Source: Streptomyces populi | Lineage (GTDB): Bacteria; Actinomycetota; Actinomycetes; Streptomycetales; Streptomycetaceae | Assembly: GCF_002911015.1 (NCBI RefSeq) | Contig: NZ_KZ626897.1 | Span: 1 to 51,233 of the forward strand | Reading direction: 5' to 3' | DNA length: 51,233 bases | Part shown: positions 31,527 through 39,428 of the stretch, one piece after another | Layout of the letters: each line of letters starts with the position of its first letter | How positions within the stretch are numbered: position 1 is the stretch's first letter | Translations under genes and position numbers: made by a program | Notes under the pieces: model-generated | The model's database searches: none | The model's input: the letters and a program-made list of their open reading frames with translations, nothing else | Told to the model about the DNA's origin: nothing

Positions 31527-32579
31527 GTGGGTGTGGGCGGGTGGGACGCCGTTCTGGTGACCGGCGGCAGCGGGTTCGTCGGAAGCCATCTGGTGAGGCG
31601 GCTGCTGGAGCGGGGCCACCGGGTCCGCACCACCGTACGGAGTGCCGCGGACACGGCGAAGGTGGCGCCGCTGCGGGAGATGCGGGAGGCCTTTCCCGGC
31701 AGGCTGGAGCTGTTCGAGGCGGATCTGCTGGCCGACGGGTCCTTCGACGCGGCGATGAGCGGCTGCCACGTGGTCTTCCACGTGGCGTCGCCGTTCCTGA
31801 TGCCGGAGAAGATCAAGGACGGCCGCCGGGACATGGTCGATCCGGCCCTGCTCGGCACACGCAACGTGCTGGGAGCCGTGGAACGGACGCCGACGGTCGG
31901 CAGGCTCGTCCTCACCTCCACCGTCGGCGCGATCTTCGGCGACTACGTCGACGTCCGGAGCATGGACGGCGGTGTCCTGTCGGAGAAGTACTTCAACACC
32001 ACCAGCACGGTCGAGAACAACCCGTACCACTACGCGAAGACGCTCGCGGAGCGCGAGGCGTGGGCGGCCGAGGCGGCCCAGGACCGCTGGCGCCTGGTGT
32101 CCGTCAACCCGGGCCTGGTCCTCGGCCCGTCCTTCACCCCCGCGTCGCGGTCCGGCAGTCTGTTCCTGCTGGACGAACTGTTCAAGGGGTACTTCTTCTA
32201 CGGCGCCCCCGATTTCAGCTTCACCACGGCGGACGTCCGCGAGGTCGCGGACGCGCACATCGCGGCGGCGGAACACGACGGCGCCGAGGGCCGCTACATC
32301 GTCGCGGCCGAGACGATGACGTCCTTCCACGACATGGCGCGCGTCATCCGCGGCCGGTACCCCCGCTCCCTCCGGCTGCCCCGCACCGCGCTCCCGCACT
32401 GGCCGGTCCGCGTCCTCGGCCCTGCGTTCGGACTGACCCAGGACTACATCCGCAAACACCTCGGCATCCGGTTCCGCGTGGACAACGGCCGGAGCGTGCG
32501 GGAACTGGGGATCACCTACCGTCCGGTCGAGGAGACCCTGCTGGACCACTACGAGAGCTGGAGGCACCGGAGGACGTGA
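31527..32579 (+). CDS. NAD(P)-dependent epimerase/reductase, dihydroflavonol-reductase-like
   Basis: A 350-residue extended short-chain dehydrogenase. VLVTGGSGFVGSHLVRRLLE (9-28) is the TGxxGxxG dinucleotide motif. VFHVASPFLM, LTSTVGAIFG with the catalytic Ser, and the YHYAK active-site Tyr-Lys pair follow. VNPGLVLGPS and DVREVADAHIAAAE are typical of the dihydroflavonol 4-reductase/cinnamoyl-CoA reductase group. The bacterial substrate is unknown, probably a ketone or aldehyde. GTG 31527 has GAGGAG 7 nt upstream. Confidence 0.88.
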   Translation: MGVGGWDAVLVTGGSGFVGSHLVRRLLERGHRVRTTVRSAADTAKVAPLREMREAFPGRLELFEADLLADGSFDAAMSGCHVVFHVASPFLMPEKIKDGRRDMVDPALLGTRNVLGAVERTPTVGRLVLTSTVGAIFGDYVDVRSMDGGVLSEKYFNTTSTVENNPYHYAKTLAEREAWAAEAAQDRWRLVSVNPGLVLGPSFTPASRSGSLFLLDELFKGYFFYGAPDFSFTTADVREVADAHIAAAEHDGAEGRYIVAAETMTSFHDMARVIRGRYPRSLRLPRTALPHWPVRVLGPAFGLTQDYIRKHLGIRFRVDNGRSVRELGITYRPVEETLLDHYESWRHRRT

Positions 32580-32619
32580 CGAGCCCCACACGTCCGGGCC
32601 GCTGTTCAGGACGACCGGG

Positions 32620-32629
32620 TAGGCTTCCC
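32620..32629 (+). promoter_or_regulatory. TAGGCTTCCC element upstream of the DedA gene
   Basis: TAGGCT is a good Streptomyces -10 hexamer. The ten bases TAGGCTTCCC recur at 43087-43096 before uppP, at almost the same distance from the start codon (96 and 91 bp). No matching -35 box is obvious at either place. Confidence 0.35.
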
Positions 32630-32715
32630 GGCGGGCGCCGCGGGGAAACGTACCTCGCTGATCATGTGAAACGCGGTCGCCCGGGTCACGTACACCGAAA
32701 CGGGAGGAACCGGCG

Positions 32716-33366
32716 TTGCACGTCCAGGACTGGCTCGAGACGGTGCCCGCGGTCAGTATCTACGCGCTCGTGGCCCTGGTCATCGGACTGGAGAGCCTGG
32801 GCATCCCCCTGCCCGGGGAGATCGTCCTGGTCTCGGCGGCGCTGCTCTCCTCGCAGCACGGCGGCATCAACCCCGTGATCCTCGGCGTCTGCGCCACCCT
32901 CGGCGCGATCGTCGGCGACTCCATCGGCTACGCCATCGGGCGCAAGGGCGGACGCCCGCTGCTCGCCTGGCTCGGCGCGAAGTTCCCCAGACACTTCGGT
33001 GAGGCCCATGTCGCCACGGCCGAGCGTTCCTTCCAGAAGTGGGGCATGTGGGCCGTCTTCTTCGGCCGCTTCATCGCCCTGCTGCGGATCTTCGCGGGAC
33101 CGCTCGCCGGTGTGCTGCGGATGCCGTACTGGAAGTTCCTGATCGCCAACGTCCTCGGCGGCATCATCTGGGCCGGCGGCACCACCGCCGTCATCTACTA
33201 CGTCGGTGTCGTCGCCGAGGACTGGCTGAAGCGCTTCTCCTGGCTCGGCCTGGTCGCCGCGGTGCTCGTCGGTCTCGCCTCGATGCTGATCGTCCGCCGC
33301 AAGGCCAGGAAGACGGCGGCGGAGCACGGCACGGCGGAGACGGAGCCCGTCCCCGCCGCCGAGTAG
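32716..33366 (+). CDS. DedA-family membrane protein
   Basis: A 216-residue polytopic membrane protein. Landmarks: ESLGIPLPGEIVLVSAALLS (re-entrant Pro-Gly-Glu loop), GDSIGYAIGRKGGRPLL, and FFGRFIALLRIFAGPLAGVL with the conserved arginines, followed by GGIIWAGGTTAVIYYVGVV. Some DedA proteins are now known to recycle undecaprenyl phosphate or phospholipids across the membrane; this member could serve that role together with uppP at 43178. The start is TTG 32716 with GGGAGG 8 nt upstream. The C-terminus is a basic, then Glu/Ala-rich cytoplasmic tail. Confidence 0.87.
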   Translation: MHVQDWLETVPAVSIYALVALVIGLESLGIPLPGEIVLVSAALLSSQHGGINPVILGVCATLGAIVGDSIGYAIGRKGGRPLLAWLGAKFPRHFGEAHVATAERSFQKWGMWAVFFGRFIALLRIFAGPLAGVLRMPYWKFLIANVLGGIIWAGGTTAVIYYVGVVAEDWLKRFSWLGLVAAVLVGLASMLIVRRKARKTAAEHGTAETEPVPAAE

Positions 33367-33424
33367 CGGTCGCCCGTACGGTCCCGTGGCACGGGCGCCG
33401 GACGCGTGACGCCGGGCCGCGGGC

Positions 33425-33955
33425 CTACGCGTGGATCTCGCGGTGCGCCTTCGCCAGCTCCACGTAGAAGACGCCGTTCAGCGAGAGGCCCTCGCGCTCC
33501 TCGTCGGTCAGCGGGCGCTTGACCTTCGCGGGGACGCCCGCGACGAGCGAGCCCGGCGGGACCCGCATCCCCTGCGGCACCAGCGCCTGCGCGGCCACCA
33601 GCGAGCCGGCGCCGATCACGGCCCCGTTGAGCACCGTGGCGCCCATGCCGATCAGACAGCCGTCCTCCACGGTGGCGCCGTGCACCACGGCGTTGTGGCC
33701 GATCGAGACCCGCTCCCCGACGGTGACGGAGAACCCGGGGTCCACGTGCAGGCTGCAGTTGTCCTGCACGTTGCTGCCGGCGCCGATGACGATCGGGCCG
33801 CAGTCGGCGCGCAGCACCGCGCCGTACCAGACGCTCGCACCCGCCTCCAGCGTGACGTCTCCGATGACCACGGAGGTGGGGGAGACGAACGCCTCCTGGT
33901 CCACCCGCGGGTCCTTACCGCCGATCCCCTTGATCAGCGCCTGCTGCGTCGTCAC
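33425..33955 (-). CDS. Gamma-class carbonic-anhydrase-like hexapeptide protein
   Basis: A 176-residue left-handed beta-helix protein of the gamma-carbonic-anhydrase/PaaY family. Hexapeptide turns run from about 25 to 140 (VVIGDVTLEAGASVWYGAVL onward). The three metal-ligand histidines are all present: one in DNCSLHVDPG and two in SIGHNAVVHGATVED. Such trimers bind zinc; many bacterial members have weak or no carbonic anhydrase activity, and some act as thioesterases. GTG 33955 is selected because upstream sequence is low-complexity. Monocistronic. Confidence 0.87.
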   Translation of the reverse strand: MTTQQALIKGIGGKDPRVDQEAFVSPTSVVIGDVTLEAGASVWYGAVLRADCGPIVIGAGSNVQDNCSLHVDPGFSVTVGERVSIGHNAVVHGATVEDGCLIGMGATVLNGAVIGAGSLVAAQALVPQGMRVPPGSLVAGVPAKVKRPLTDEEREGLSLNGVFYVELAKAHREIHA

Positions 33956-34201
33956 CGTGTCACCGTCTCGTCGTCTCGTGGTCCGGTCCCTCTGGGTACA
34001 CCGGGCACCGTATGCCATCACCCCTGTGACCCGACGGGTTCCCGGGCCGGGATCGGCCGGCACTCCGGGACGGGACGGAGGTCCCGGCCGGGACCACATG
34101 GGGTTCCGAGCCGGGATCAATGGGACAAGTGGTATGACGGTGCGGTCGTTTCGGGGACCGCCGTGGCACCCGTGCCGAGGGCCCCTCTATCGTTACCAGC
34201 C

Positions 34202-35239
34202 ATGTGGCCAGGACAGCAGCCGCCCGGGGGCGAGCAGAATCCGCAGGACCAGAACCCGTACCAGCAGCCGGGTTACCAGCAGCCGAATCCGTACCAGCAG
34301 CCCGGATACCAGCAGTCGGGGTATCCGCAGCCCGGTCCGTACGGACAGCAGCCGGGGCAGCCGCAGTGGGGAGCGCCGTCGGATCCCCTCGGCATGCCCC
34401 AGGCGTCCGGGGGCGGCGGTGGCGGCGGCAACAAGACGAAGATCACCGCGATCGTCGCGGCCCTGGCGGTCGTGATCGCGGCCGGAGTCACCGGATTCCT
34501 CGTCCTGGGCGGTGACGACAAGGACGACAAGGCCGGAGGCGACTCGTCCGAGTCCCCGAAGGCGTCGGCCTCCACGTCGGCGAGCGCCAGCGCGAGCACT
34601 GCCAACCCGCGTGGCGGCGACGACGAGAAGGCGACGATCGACGGCTGGAAGGTCGTGGTGAACCCGAAGTGGGGCACCGCCTTCGACGTGCCGCCGGACT
34701 GGAACGTCAGCACGTCCGGCACCTTCATAGGCTTCGAGGACGACAAGAAGGGCGACGGGTCCCTGCTCATCGGCATGTCCGCGCCCGCGTTCCTCAAGGA
34801 GAAGTGGTGCACGTCCGACTCGGACAAGGACGGCCGCACCGAGGACACCTCGCTCGCCGCCGCGGGCACCAAGGGCCAGAGCGGTGCCAAGAACACCGAC
34901 GACGTGGCGCGCAATGACTCCGCGTGGTGGGTGTTCGGCGGCTACACCGATCAGAAGGACGCCTCGAAGAAGCTGCTGAAGATCGGCAAGCCCGAGGCGT
35001 ACACCACCGCGGCGGGCATCGAGGGCAGCGTCGCGACGACGTACTCCAAGGGCGTCGCCAAGAAGGGCAAGTGCGACTCCGACGGCAAGGCGACCACCTT
35101 CGCCTTCAAGAACTCGGCGGGCGACTTCGTGTCCTGGACGCTCTACGGCGCCAAGGGCGTGAAGGAAGAGATCCCGGACGCGACCGTGCGGAAGATCCTC
35201 AGCACCGTACGGCTGCACGGCGACCCGACCGGTTCCTGA
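34202..35239 (+). CDS. Membrane-anchored extracytoplasmic protein with Gln/Pro/Tyr-rich N-terminus
   Basis: A 345-residue protein, family not recognised. Residues 1-70 are a cytoplasmic disordered tail of QQPGY/QQPNPYQ repeats, then Gly-rich. One TM helix follows (ITAIVAALAVVIAAGVTGFL, about 81-100), then an acidic Ser/Ala linker. The soluble outer domain (about 140-340) includes WGTAFDVPPDWNVSTSGTF and two cysteines (EKWCTSD, KGKCDSD) that may form a disulfide. The layout is common among actinobacterial envelope proteins of unknown role. There is no ribosome site; TATCGT lies 8 nt before ATG, so it may be leaderless. A hairpin follows. Confidence 0.75.
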   Translation: MWPGQQPPGGEQNPQDQNPYQQPGYQQPNPYQQPGYQQSGYPQPGPYGQQPGQPQWGAPSDPLGMPQASGGGGGGGNKTKITAIVAALAVVIAAGVTGFLVLGGDDKDDKAGGDSSESPKASASTSASASASTANPRGGDDEKATIDGWKVVVNPKWGTAFDVPPDWNVSTSGTFIGFEDDKKGDGSLLIGMSAPAFLKEKWCTSDSDKDGRTEDTSLAAAGTKGQSGAKNTDDVARNDSAWWVFGGYTDQKDASKKLLKIGKPEAYTTAAGIEGSVATTYSKGVAKKGKCDSDGKATTFAFKNSAGDFVSWTLYGAKGVKEEIPDATVRKILSTVRLHGDPTGS

Positions 35240-35278
35240 CTCCCCGGCCGAGGCGCACGGCCCCGGCCGGCCCGGTCC

Positions 35279-35301
35279 CCGGCGTCCTCGCGCGACGCCG
35301 G
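35279..35301 (+). terminator. Terminator hairpin
   Basis: CCGGCGTC (35279-35286) pairs perfectly with GACGCCGG (35294-35301), 7-nt loop, 39 bp after the stop of the membrane-anchored protein. Confidence 0.5.
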
Positions 35302-35471
35302 CCGCACCGGCTCCTCCGCTCCGGGCGGGAGCGGGAGGCCCGACGGAACGGAACGTACGCCTCCGGCGCTGCCGCGTGCGGACACGACGGCCGCCGGGCG
35401 GGCACGAGCACCCGGGCGGGCGCTGCCGGCGCCGGGCGGGGTGAGCGCCGGCGAGCGTGCGGATCACGGGT

Positions 35472-35501
35472 TTGGCAAGACGGGCACCGGGCGGCGATAG
35501 T
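35472..35501 (+). promoter_or_regulatory. Promoter for a leaderless MFS transporter mRNA
   Basis: TTGGCA (35472-35477), 18-bp spacer, GATAGT (35496-35501), then 6 nt to GTG 35508. The spacing puts transcription start at or beside the start codon, and there is no Shine-Dalgarno. Confidence 0.6.
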
Positions 35502-35507
35502 CTCCCG

Positions 35508-36830
35508 GTGACCTCAGCCGCCGACCTTCCCCGACGCTCCCGCCGCCCCTCCTGGGCGGGCCGGAACTACACCCTTCTGACCGCCGCCGCGGTCGTCACC
35601 AACCTGGGCGGCCAGGGCGCGCTGATCGCCTCGGCGTTCGCGGTGCTCGAAGCGGGCGGCGACGGCGGCGACGTGGGTCTGGTGGCCGCCGCGCGGACCC
35701 TGCCGCTGGTGCTGTTCCTGCTGATCGGCGGGGCGGTCGCGGACCGGCTGCCCCGGCACCGGGTGATGGTCGCGGCCAACGCCCTCAACTGTGTGTCGCA
35801 GGCGGTCTTCGCCTTCCTGGTCCTCTCCGGTGAGGCCCGGCTGTGGCAGATGATGCTGCTGTCGGCGCTCGGCGGCACCGGGCAGGCGTTCTTCAACCCG
35901 GCCGCCGAGGGCATGCTGATGTCCTCCGTCCGCGGTGAGCAGGCGAGCCGCGCGTTCGCGATGTTCCGGATGGCGATGCAGGGCGCGGGACTCGGCGGCG
36001 CGGCCCTGGGCGGCGCGCTGGTGGCGGTCATCGGCCCGGGCTGGGTGCTCGCCGTGGACGCGGTGGCCTTCGCGGTCGCCGGTGCGCTGCGTTCCTTCCT
36101 CGACGTGAGCCACATACCGCCGCGGGAGCAGGGCGGCGGCCTGCTCGCCGACCTGCGCGACGGCTGGCACGAATTCGTCGGACGGCCCTGGCTGTGGACG
36201 ATCGTCGCGCAGTTCTCCGTGGTCGTCGCGGTCGTCTCCGCCGCGGACGCGGTCTACGGTCCGTTGGTCGCCCGGGACAGTCTCGGCGGGGCGGGCCCGT
36301 GGGGCCTGGCGCTCGGCGCGTTCGGCGCCGGGACCGTGGGCGGCGCGCTGCTCATGACCCGCTGGAAGCCCCGCCGCCTGCTGCTCGCGGGCACCCTGTG
36401 CGTCTTCCCGCTCGCGGCGCCCTCCGCCGCGCTCGCGGTCCCGCTGCCGGTGGGACCGCTGTACGCCGTGATGTTCGTCAGCGGTCTGGCGATCGAGGTG
36501 TTCGGCGTGTCGTGGATGACGGCGCTCCACCAGGAGATACCCGAGGACAAACTCTCGCGGGTGTCGGCGTACGACTGGTTCGGCTCGATCGCGATGGTCC
36601 CGCTGGCCACGGCGCTGGCGGGCCCCGCGGAGCAGGCCTTCGGCCGGACGCCCGCGCTGTGGGGCTGCGCGACGCTGGTCGTGGTGGTCACGGCGGCGGT
36701 GCTGTGCGTCCCGGACGTCCGGAACCTGACGCGGCGGACCCGGCCGGTGGCGCAGGGCGCTCCCGCCGCGGAGTCGGCCGCGGAGCAGGCGTCAGCCGAT
36801 GCCGAAGGACCCGCCGGGCGGCTCGGGTGA
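35508..36830 (+). CDS. MFS transporter (enterobactin-exporter/EntS-like)
   Basis: A 440-residue membrane protein with about 12 hydrophobic helices. It resembles the MFS_3/EntS branch: NYTLLTAAAVVTNLGGQGAL, GGAVADRLPRHRVMVAANAL (the loop 2-3 motif), GQAFFNPAAEGML, the central loop GLLADLRDGWHEFVGRPWLW, then LHQEIPEDKLSRVSAYDWFG. Members export siderophores or drugs, so efflux of a small molecule is likely. GTG 35508 is set by the promoter geometry; the ORF's earlier GTG at 35457 lacks support. Its 3' end overlaps the convergent spermidine-synthase-like gene by 39 bp. Confidence 0.87.
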   Translation: MTSAADLPRRSRRPSWAGRNYTLLTAAAVVTNLGGQGALIASAFAVLEAGGDGGDVGLVAAARTLPLVLFLLIGGAVADRLPRHRVMVAANALNCVSQAVFAFLVLSGEARLWQMMLLSALGGTGQAFFNPAAEGMLMSSVRGEQASRAFAMFRMAMQGAGLGGAALGGALVAVIGPGWVLAVDAVAFAVAGALRSFLDVSHIPPREQGGGLLADLRDGWHEFVGRPWLWTIVAQFSVVVAVVSAADAVYGPLVARDSLGGAGPWGLALGAFGAGTVGGALLMTRWKPRRLLLAGTLCVFPLAAPSAALAVPLPVGPLYAVMFVSGLAIEVFGVSWMTALHQEIPEDKLSRVSAYDWFGSIAMVPLATALAGPAEQAFGRTPALWGCATLVVVVTAAVLCVPDVRNLTRRTRPVAQGAPAAESAAEQASADAEGPAGRLG

Positions 36831-37637
36831 GGGAACCGCGTCCTCGTCGCGCACCGGAGCGGCCGCGCCGATGAAGTCCCGCAGCGCGGGGCCGTGTTCG
36901 ACGCGTGCCGGAAAGGCGTCGGCGGCGGTACGGCGGGCCAGCGCGGCCGTGTCGAGCGGGTGGTGGGAGGCGACGAGCACGGCGTTGCCGAAGCGCCGGC
37001 CGCGCAGCACGCCGGGTTCGGCGATGAGGGCGATCTCCTCGAACACGGTGGAGAACGTGGCGAGCTGGGAGCGGAGGAAGGCGAAGGGCGCCGCGTCGGC
37101 GAGGTTGGCGAGGTAGACGCCGCCGGGACGCAGCACGCGCTCGGCGGCGCTCGCGTAGGCGGTGGACGTCAGGTGCGCCGGTACCCGCGAGCCACCGAAG
37201 ACGTCCGCGATCAGGGCGTCCGCGGACCCGGGGGCGGCGGCTTCGATCCAGGCGCGGGCGTCGGCGCGGTGCAGCTCGATGCCCGTGCCGCCGGGCACCG
37301 GCAGACACTCCTCGATCATCTCCAGCAGGCCCTTGTCCGCCTCGACCACGTCCTGCCGCGAACCGGGCCGGGTGGCCGCGACGTAGCGGGGCAGGGTGAG
37401 CGCACCGCCGCCGAGGTGCAGCACGTCCAGGGCGCGCCCCGGCTGCGTCACCGTGTCCAGCACGTGTCCGAGGCGCCGGGTGTACTCGAACTCCAGGTGC
37501 GTCGGTTCGTCCAGGTCGACGTACGACTGGGGCGCGCCGTCCACGGTGAGCAGCCACGCCCGCTCGCGGTCCACGTCGGGCATCAGCTTGGCGGTCCCGT
37601 GATCCACGGCCCGCGTCACGGGTATCGGCTCGTCCAC
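36792..37637 (-). CDS. Spermidine-synthase-like methyltransferase-fold protein
   Basis: A 281-residue Rossmann protein of the polyamine synthase family. DVLHLGGGALTLPRYV (71-86) is the nucleotide-binding motif I, VVEADKGLLEMI the acidic motif II, and IADVFGGSRVPAHLTS the motif holding the catalytic Asp region. N-terminal SYVDLDEPTHLEFEYTRRL is typical. Many actinobacterial relatives are not proven to make spermidine, so the reaction is uncertain. GTG 37637 is chosen at the start of conserved sequence and has no ribosome site. It lies downstream of tuf3 beyond a terminator. Confidence 0.8.
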   Translation of the reverse strand: MDEPIPVTRAVDHGTAKLMPDVDRERAWLLTVDGAPQSYVDLDEPTHLEFEYTRRLGHVLDTVTQPGRALDVLHLGGGALTLPRYVAATRPGSRQDVVEADKGLLEMIEECLPVPGGTGIELHRADARAWIEAAAPGSADALIADVFGGSRVPAHLTSTAYASAAERVLRPGGVYLANLADAAPFAFLRSQLATFSTVFEEIALIAEPGVLRGRRFGNAVLVASHHPLDTAALARRTAADAFPARVEHGPALRDFIGAAAPVRDEDAVPSPEPPGGSFGIG

Positions 37638-37741
37638 GGGTCCATTGTGCGGTACCCGTGACGGCGCGGACGGGACGGCCGCGGCGCCGCGAACAGGGTC
37701 TTCCGCGACGGCGCGGACGGGACCGGCCACGACGACGGGAA

Positions 37742-37770
37742 CGGGGTCCGCCGTGGTGCGGCGGACCCCG
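37742..37770 (-). terminator. Terminator of tuf3
   Basis: CGGGGTCCGCC (37742-37752) pairs perfectly with GGCGGACCCCG (37760-37770), 7-nt loop, 25 bp past the tuf3 stop on the minus strand. Confidence 0.75.
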
Positions 37771-37794
37771 TGTCCCCGTCTTCCGGCCCGGGTG

Positions 37795-38964
37795 TCAGCC
37801 GACCGTCGTCACCGTCCCGGCGCCGACCGTGCGGCCGCCCTCACGGATCGCGAAGCCGAGGCCGGGCTCCAGCGGGACCTCGCGGCCGAGCTCGACCGTC
37901 ATGACGACGGTGTCGCCGGGCCGGGCGACGGCCGCCTCGCCGAGGTCGACGTCGCCGACCACGTCCGCGGTGCGGATGTAGAACTGCGGCCGGTACCCGG
38001 TGGAGACCGCTGTCGTACGGCCTCCCTCGCGCGTCGACAGGACGTACACCCGCGCCGTGAAACGACTGCTGGGCACGACGCTGCCGGGCGCGGCGACGAC
38101 GTGTCCGCGGCGGACCGCGTCGCGGGGCACACCGCGCAGCAGCAGTGCCACGTTGTCGCCGGCCTGCGCCTCCTCCATGGGCTTGCCGAAGGTCTCCAGG
38201 CCGGTGACCACCGTGTCGACGCCCGCGCCGAGCACCTCGACCCGGTCGCCGACGCGGACCGTGCCGCGCTCCACGGCACCGGTGACGACCGTCCCGCGTC
38301 CGGTGATGGTGAGCACGTTCTCGACCGGCATCAGGAACGGCGCGTCGAGATAGCGCTCGGGCATCGGCACGTAGGTGTCCACGGCGTCGAGCAGCGCGTC
38401 GATCGCGGCCGTCCACCGGGGGTCCCCCTCGAGGGCCTTGAGGCCGGACACCCGTACGACGGGCACCGAGTCGCCCCCGTAGCCCTGCGCGGAGAGCAGT
38501 TCGCGGACCTCCAGCTCGACCAGGTCCGTGAGTTCCTCGTCGCCCGCGTCGGCCTTGTTGAGGGCGACGACGATGTGGTCGACACCCACCTGCCGGGCGA
38601 GCAGGACGTGCTCGGCGGTCTGCGGCATGATCCCGTCGAGCGCGGACACGACGAGGATCGCCCCGTCGAGCTGGGCCGCGCCGGTGACCATGTTCTTGAC
38701 GTAGTCGGCGTGGCCCGGCATGTCCACGTGCGCGTAGTGCCGGGTGTCGGTCTCGTACTCGACGTGCGCGATGTTGATGGTGATGCCGCGCGCGGCCTCC
38801 TCCGGGGCCCGGTCGATCCGGTCGAACGGGACGAAGGTGCCGGAGCCGCGCTCGGCGAGGACCTTGGTGATGGCGGCGGTCAGGGTGGTCTTGCCGTGGT
38901 CGACGTGACCCATGGTGCCGATGTTCAGGTGCGGTTTGGTGCGTACGTAAGCCGTCTTGGACAT
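37795..38964 (-). CDS. tuf3: Divergent elongation factor Tu (Tuf3 type)
   Basis: A 389-residue EF-Tu that carries aminoacyl-tRNA to the ribosome. All GTPase boxes are intact: GHVDHGKT (19-26), RGITI, DMPGH (81-85, with the catalytic His85) and NKAD (136-139). Domain 2 (ITGRGTVVTGAVERG) and domain 3 (YRPQFYIRTADV, IREGGRTVGAG) are complete. It differs from the main streptomycete EF-Tu at many sites, such as Met82 where DCPGH is usual, and is slightly shorter, matching the minor Tuf3 paralogue known in Streptomyces and linked there to the stringent response. The gene stands alone, outside a str operon. GAGGAA precedes ATG 38964, within a small leader hairpin. Confidence 0.9.
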   Translation of the reverse strand: MSKTAYVRTKPHLNIGTMGHVDHGKTTLTAAITKVLAERGSGTFVPFDRIDRAPEEAARGITINIAHVEYETDTRHYAHVDMPGHADYVKNMVTGAAQLDGAILVVSALDGIMPQTAEHVLLARQVGVDHIVVALNKADAGDEELTDLVELEVRELLSAQGYGGDSVPVVRVSGLKALEGDPRWTAAIDALLDAVDTYVPMPERYLDAPFLMPVENVLTITGRGTVVTGAVERGTVRVGDRVEVLGAGVDTVVTGLETFGKPMEEAQAGDNVALLLRGVPRDAVRRGHVVAAPGSVVPSSRFTARVYVLSTREGGRTTAVSTGYRPQFYIRTADVVGDVDLGEAAVARPGDTVVMTVELGREVPLEPGLGFAIREGGRTVGAGTVTTVG

Positions 38965-38975
38965 GACTGTTCCTC

Positions 38976-38990
38976 GAAGCCTCTTCGATG
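38976..38990 (-). promoter_or_regulatory. Hairpin overlapping the tuf3 ribosome-binding site
   Basis: On the minus strand TCGAAG-AGG-CTTCGA is a perfect 6-bp stem with a 3-nt loop; its last two bases begin the Shine-Dalgarno GAGGAA (38977-38972). Folding could hide part of the ribosome site, while the loop itself contains AGG. Confidence 0.4.
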
Positions 38991-39094
38991 TCGGCGGAGC
39001 CGAGTGGTGGCCCCGGCGCGTGCGGGCCGGGACGGGGACCCCCAGGAGTTACCGACCCTCCCCCTGCGGGGTCCGCCGGACGATCCGGGAAGGG

Positions 39095-39196
39095 TCAGCT
39101 TCGGGCGCCGTCGACGGCTGCCGTGATGATCTGGACGGCAGCCTTCGGCGCATCCGCGACTGCGGATGCTGCGAGGAGGAAGGCGTACCGGAACAT
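39095..39196 (-). CDS. Possible 33-residue small protein
   Basis: ATG 39196 to TGA 39095 encodes MFRYAFLLAASAVADAPKAA followed by a short Ile/Thr/Ala-rich tail. It is hydrophobic at the start and Ala-rich, and its frame has the G/C-rich third positions of real genes. However, no good Shine-Dalgarno precedes it (GGAG is 14 nt away), and nothing is known to me about such a family. It lies in the 464-bp space between alkD and tuf3. Confidence 0.25.
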   Translation of the reverse strand: MFRYAFLLAASAVADAPKAAVQIITAAVDGARS

Positions 39197-39428
39197 GAGG
39201 AGATCATCTCCGACGCGTCTCACCGCGTCGAACGATTTTCGGTGCCCCGGGGACAGGTGGGGTGCGGGTGGTGTTCCGGGGGCCGTGGGGTTCGTCGGGC
39301 GGACGCTTGGGGACGCCCGGAGACGCCCGAGCCGGTCGGGCGGACGCCGGCGGTCACGCCACGGTCCGTCGGACGGGCGTCCCGGGACCGTCCCGGGCGG
39401 GGTGCCGGGGCGTCCGGGCCGTGCGGTC
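39197..39428. other. Gene-free spacer with hairpin and direct repeat
   Basis: CCCGGGAC-C-GTCCCGGG (39381-39397) lies 32 bp past the alkD stop and is a plausible terminator. The 13-mer GTCGGGCGGACGC occurs twice (39294 and 39335). No coding frame is convincing. Confidence 0.45.
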
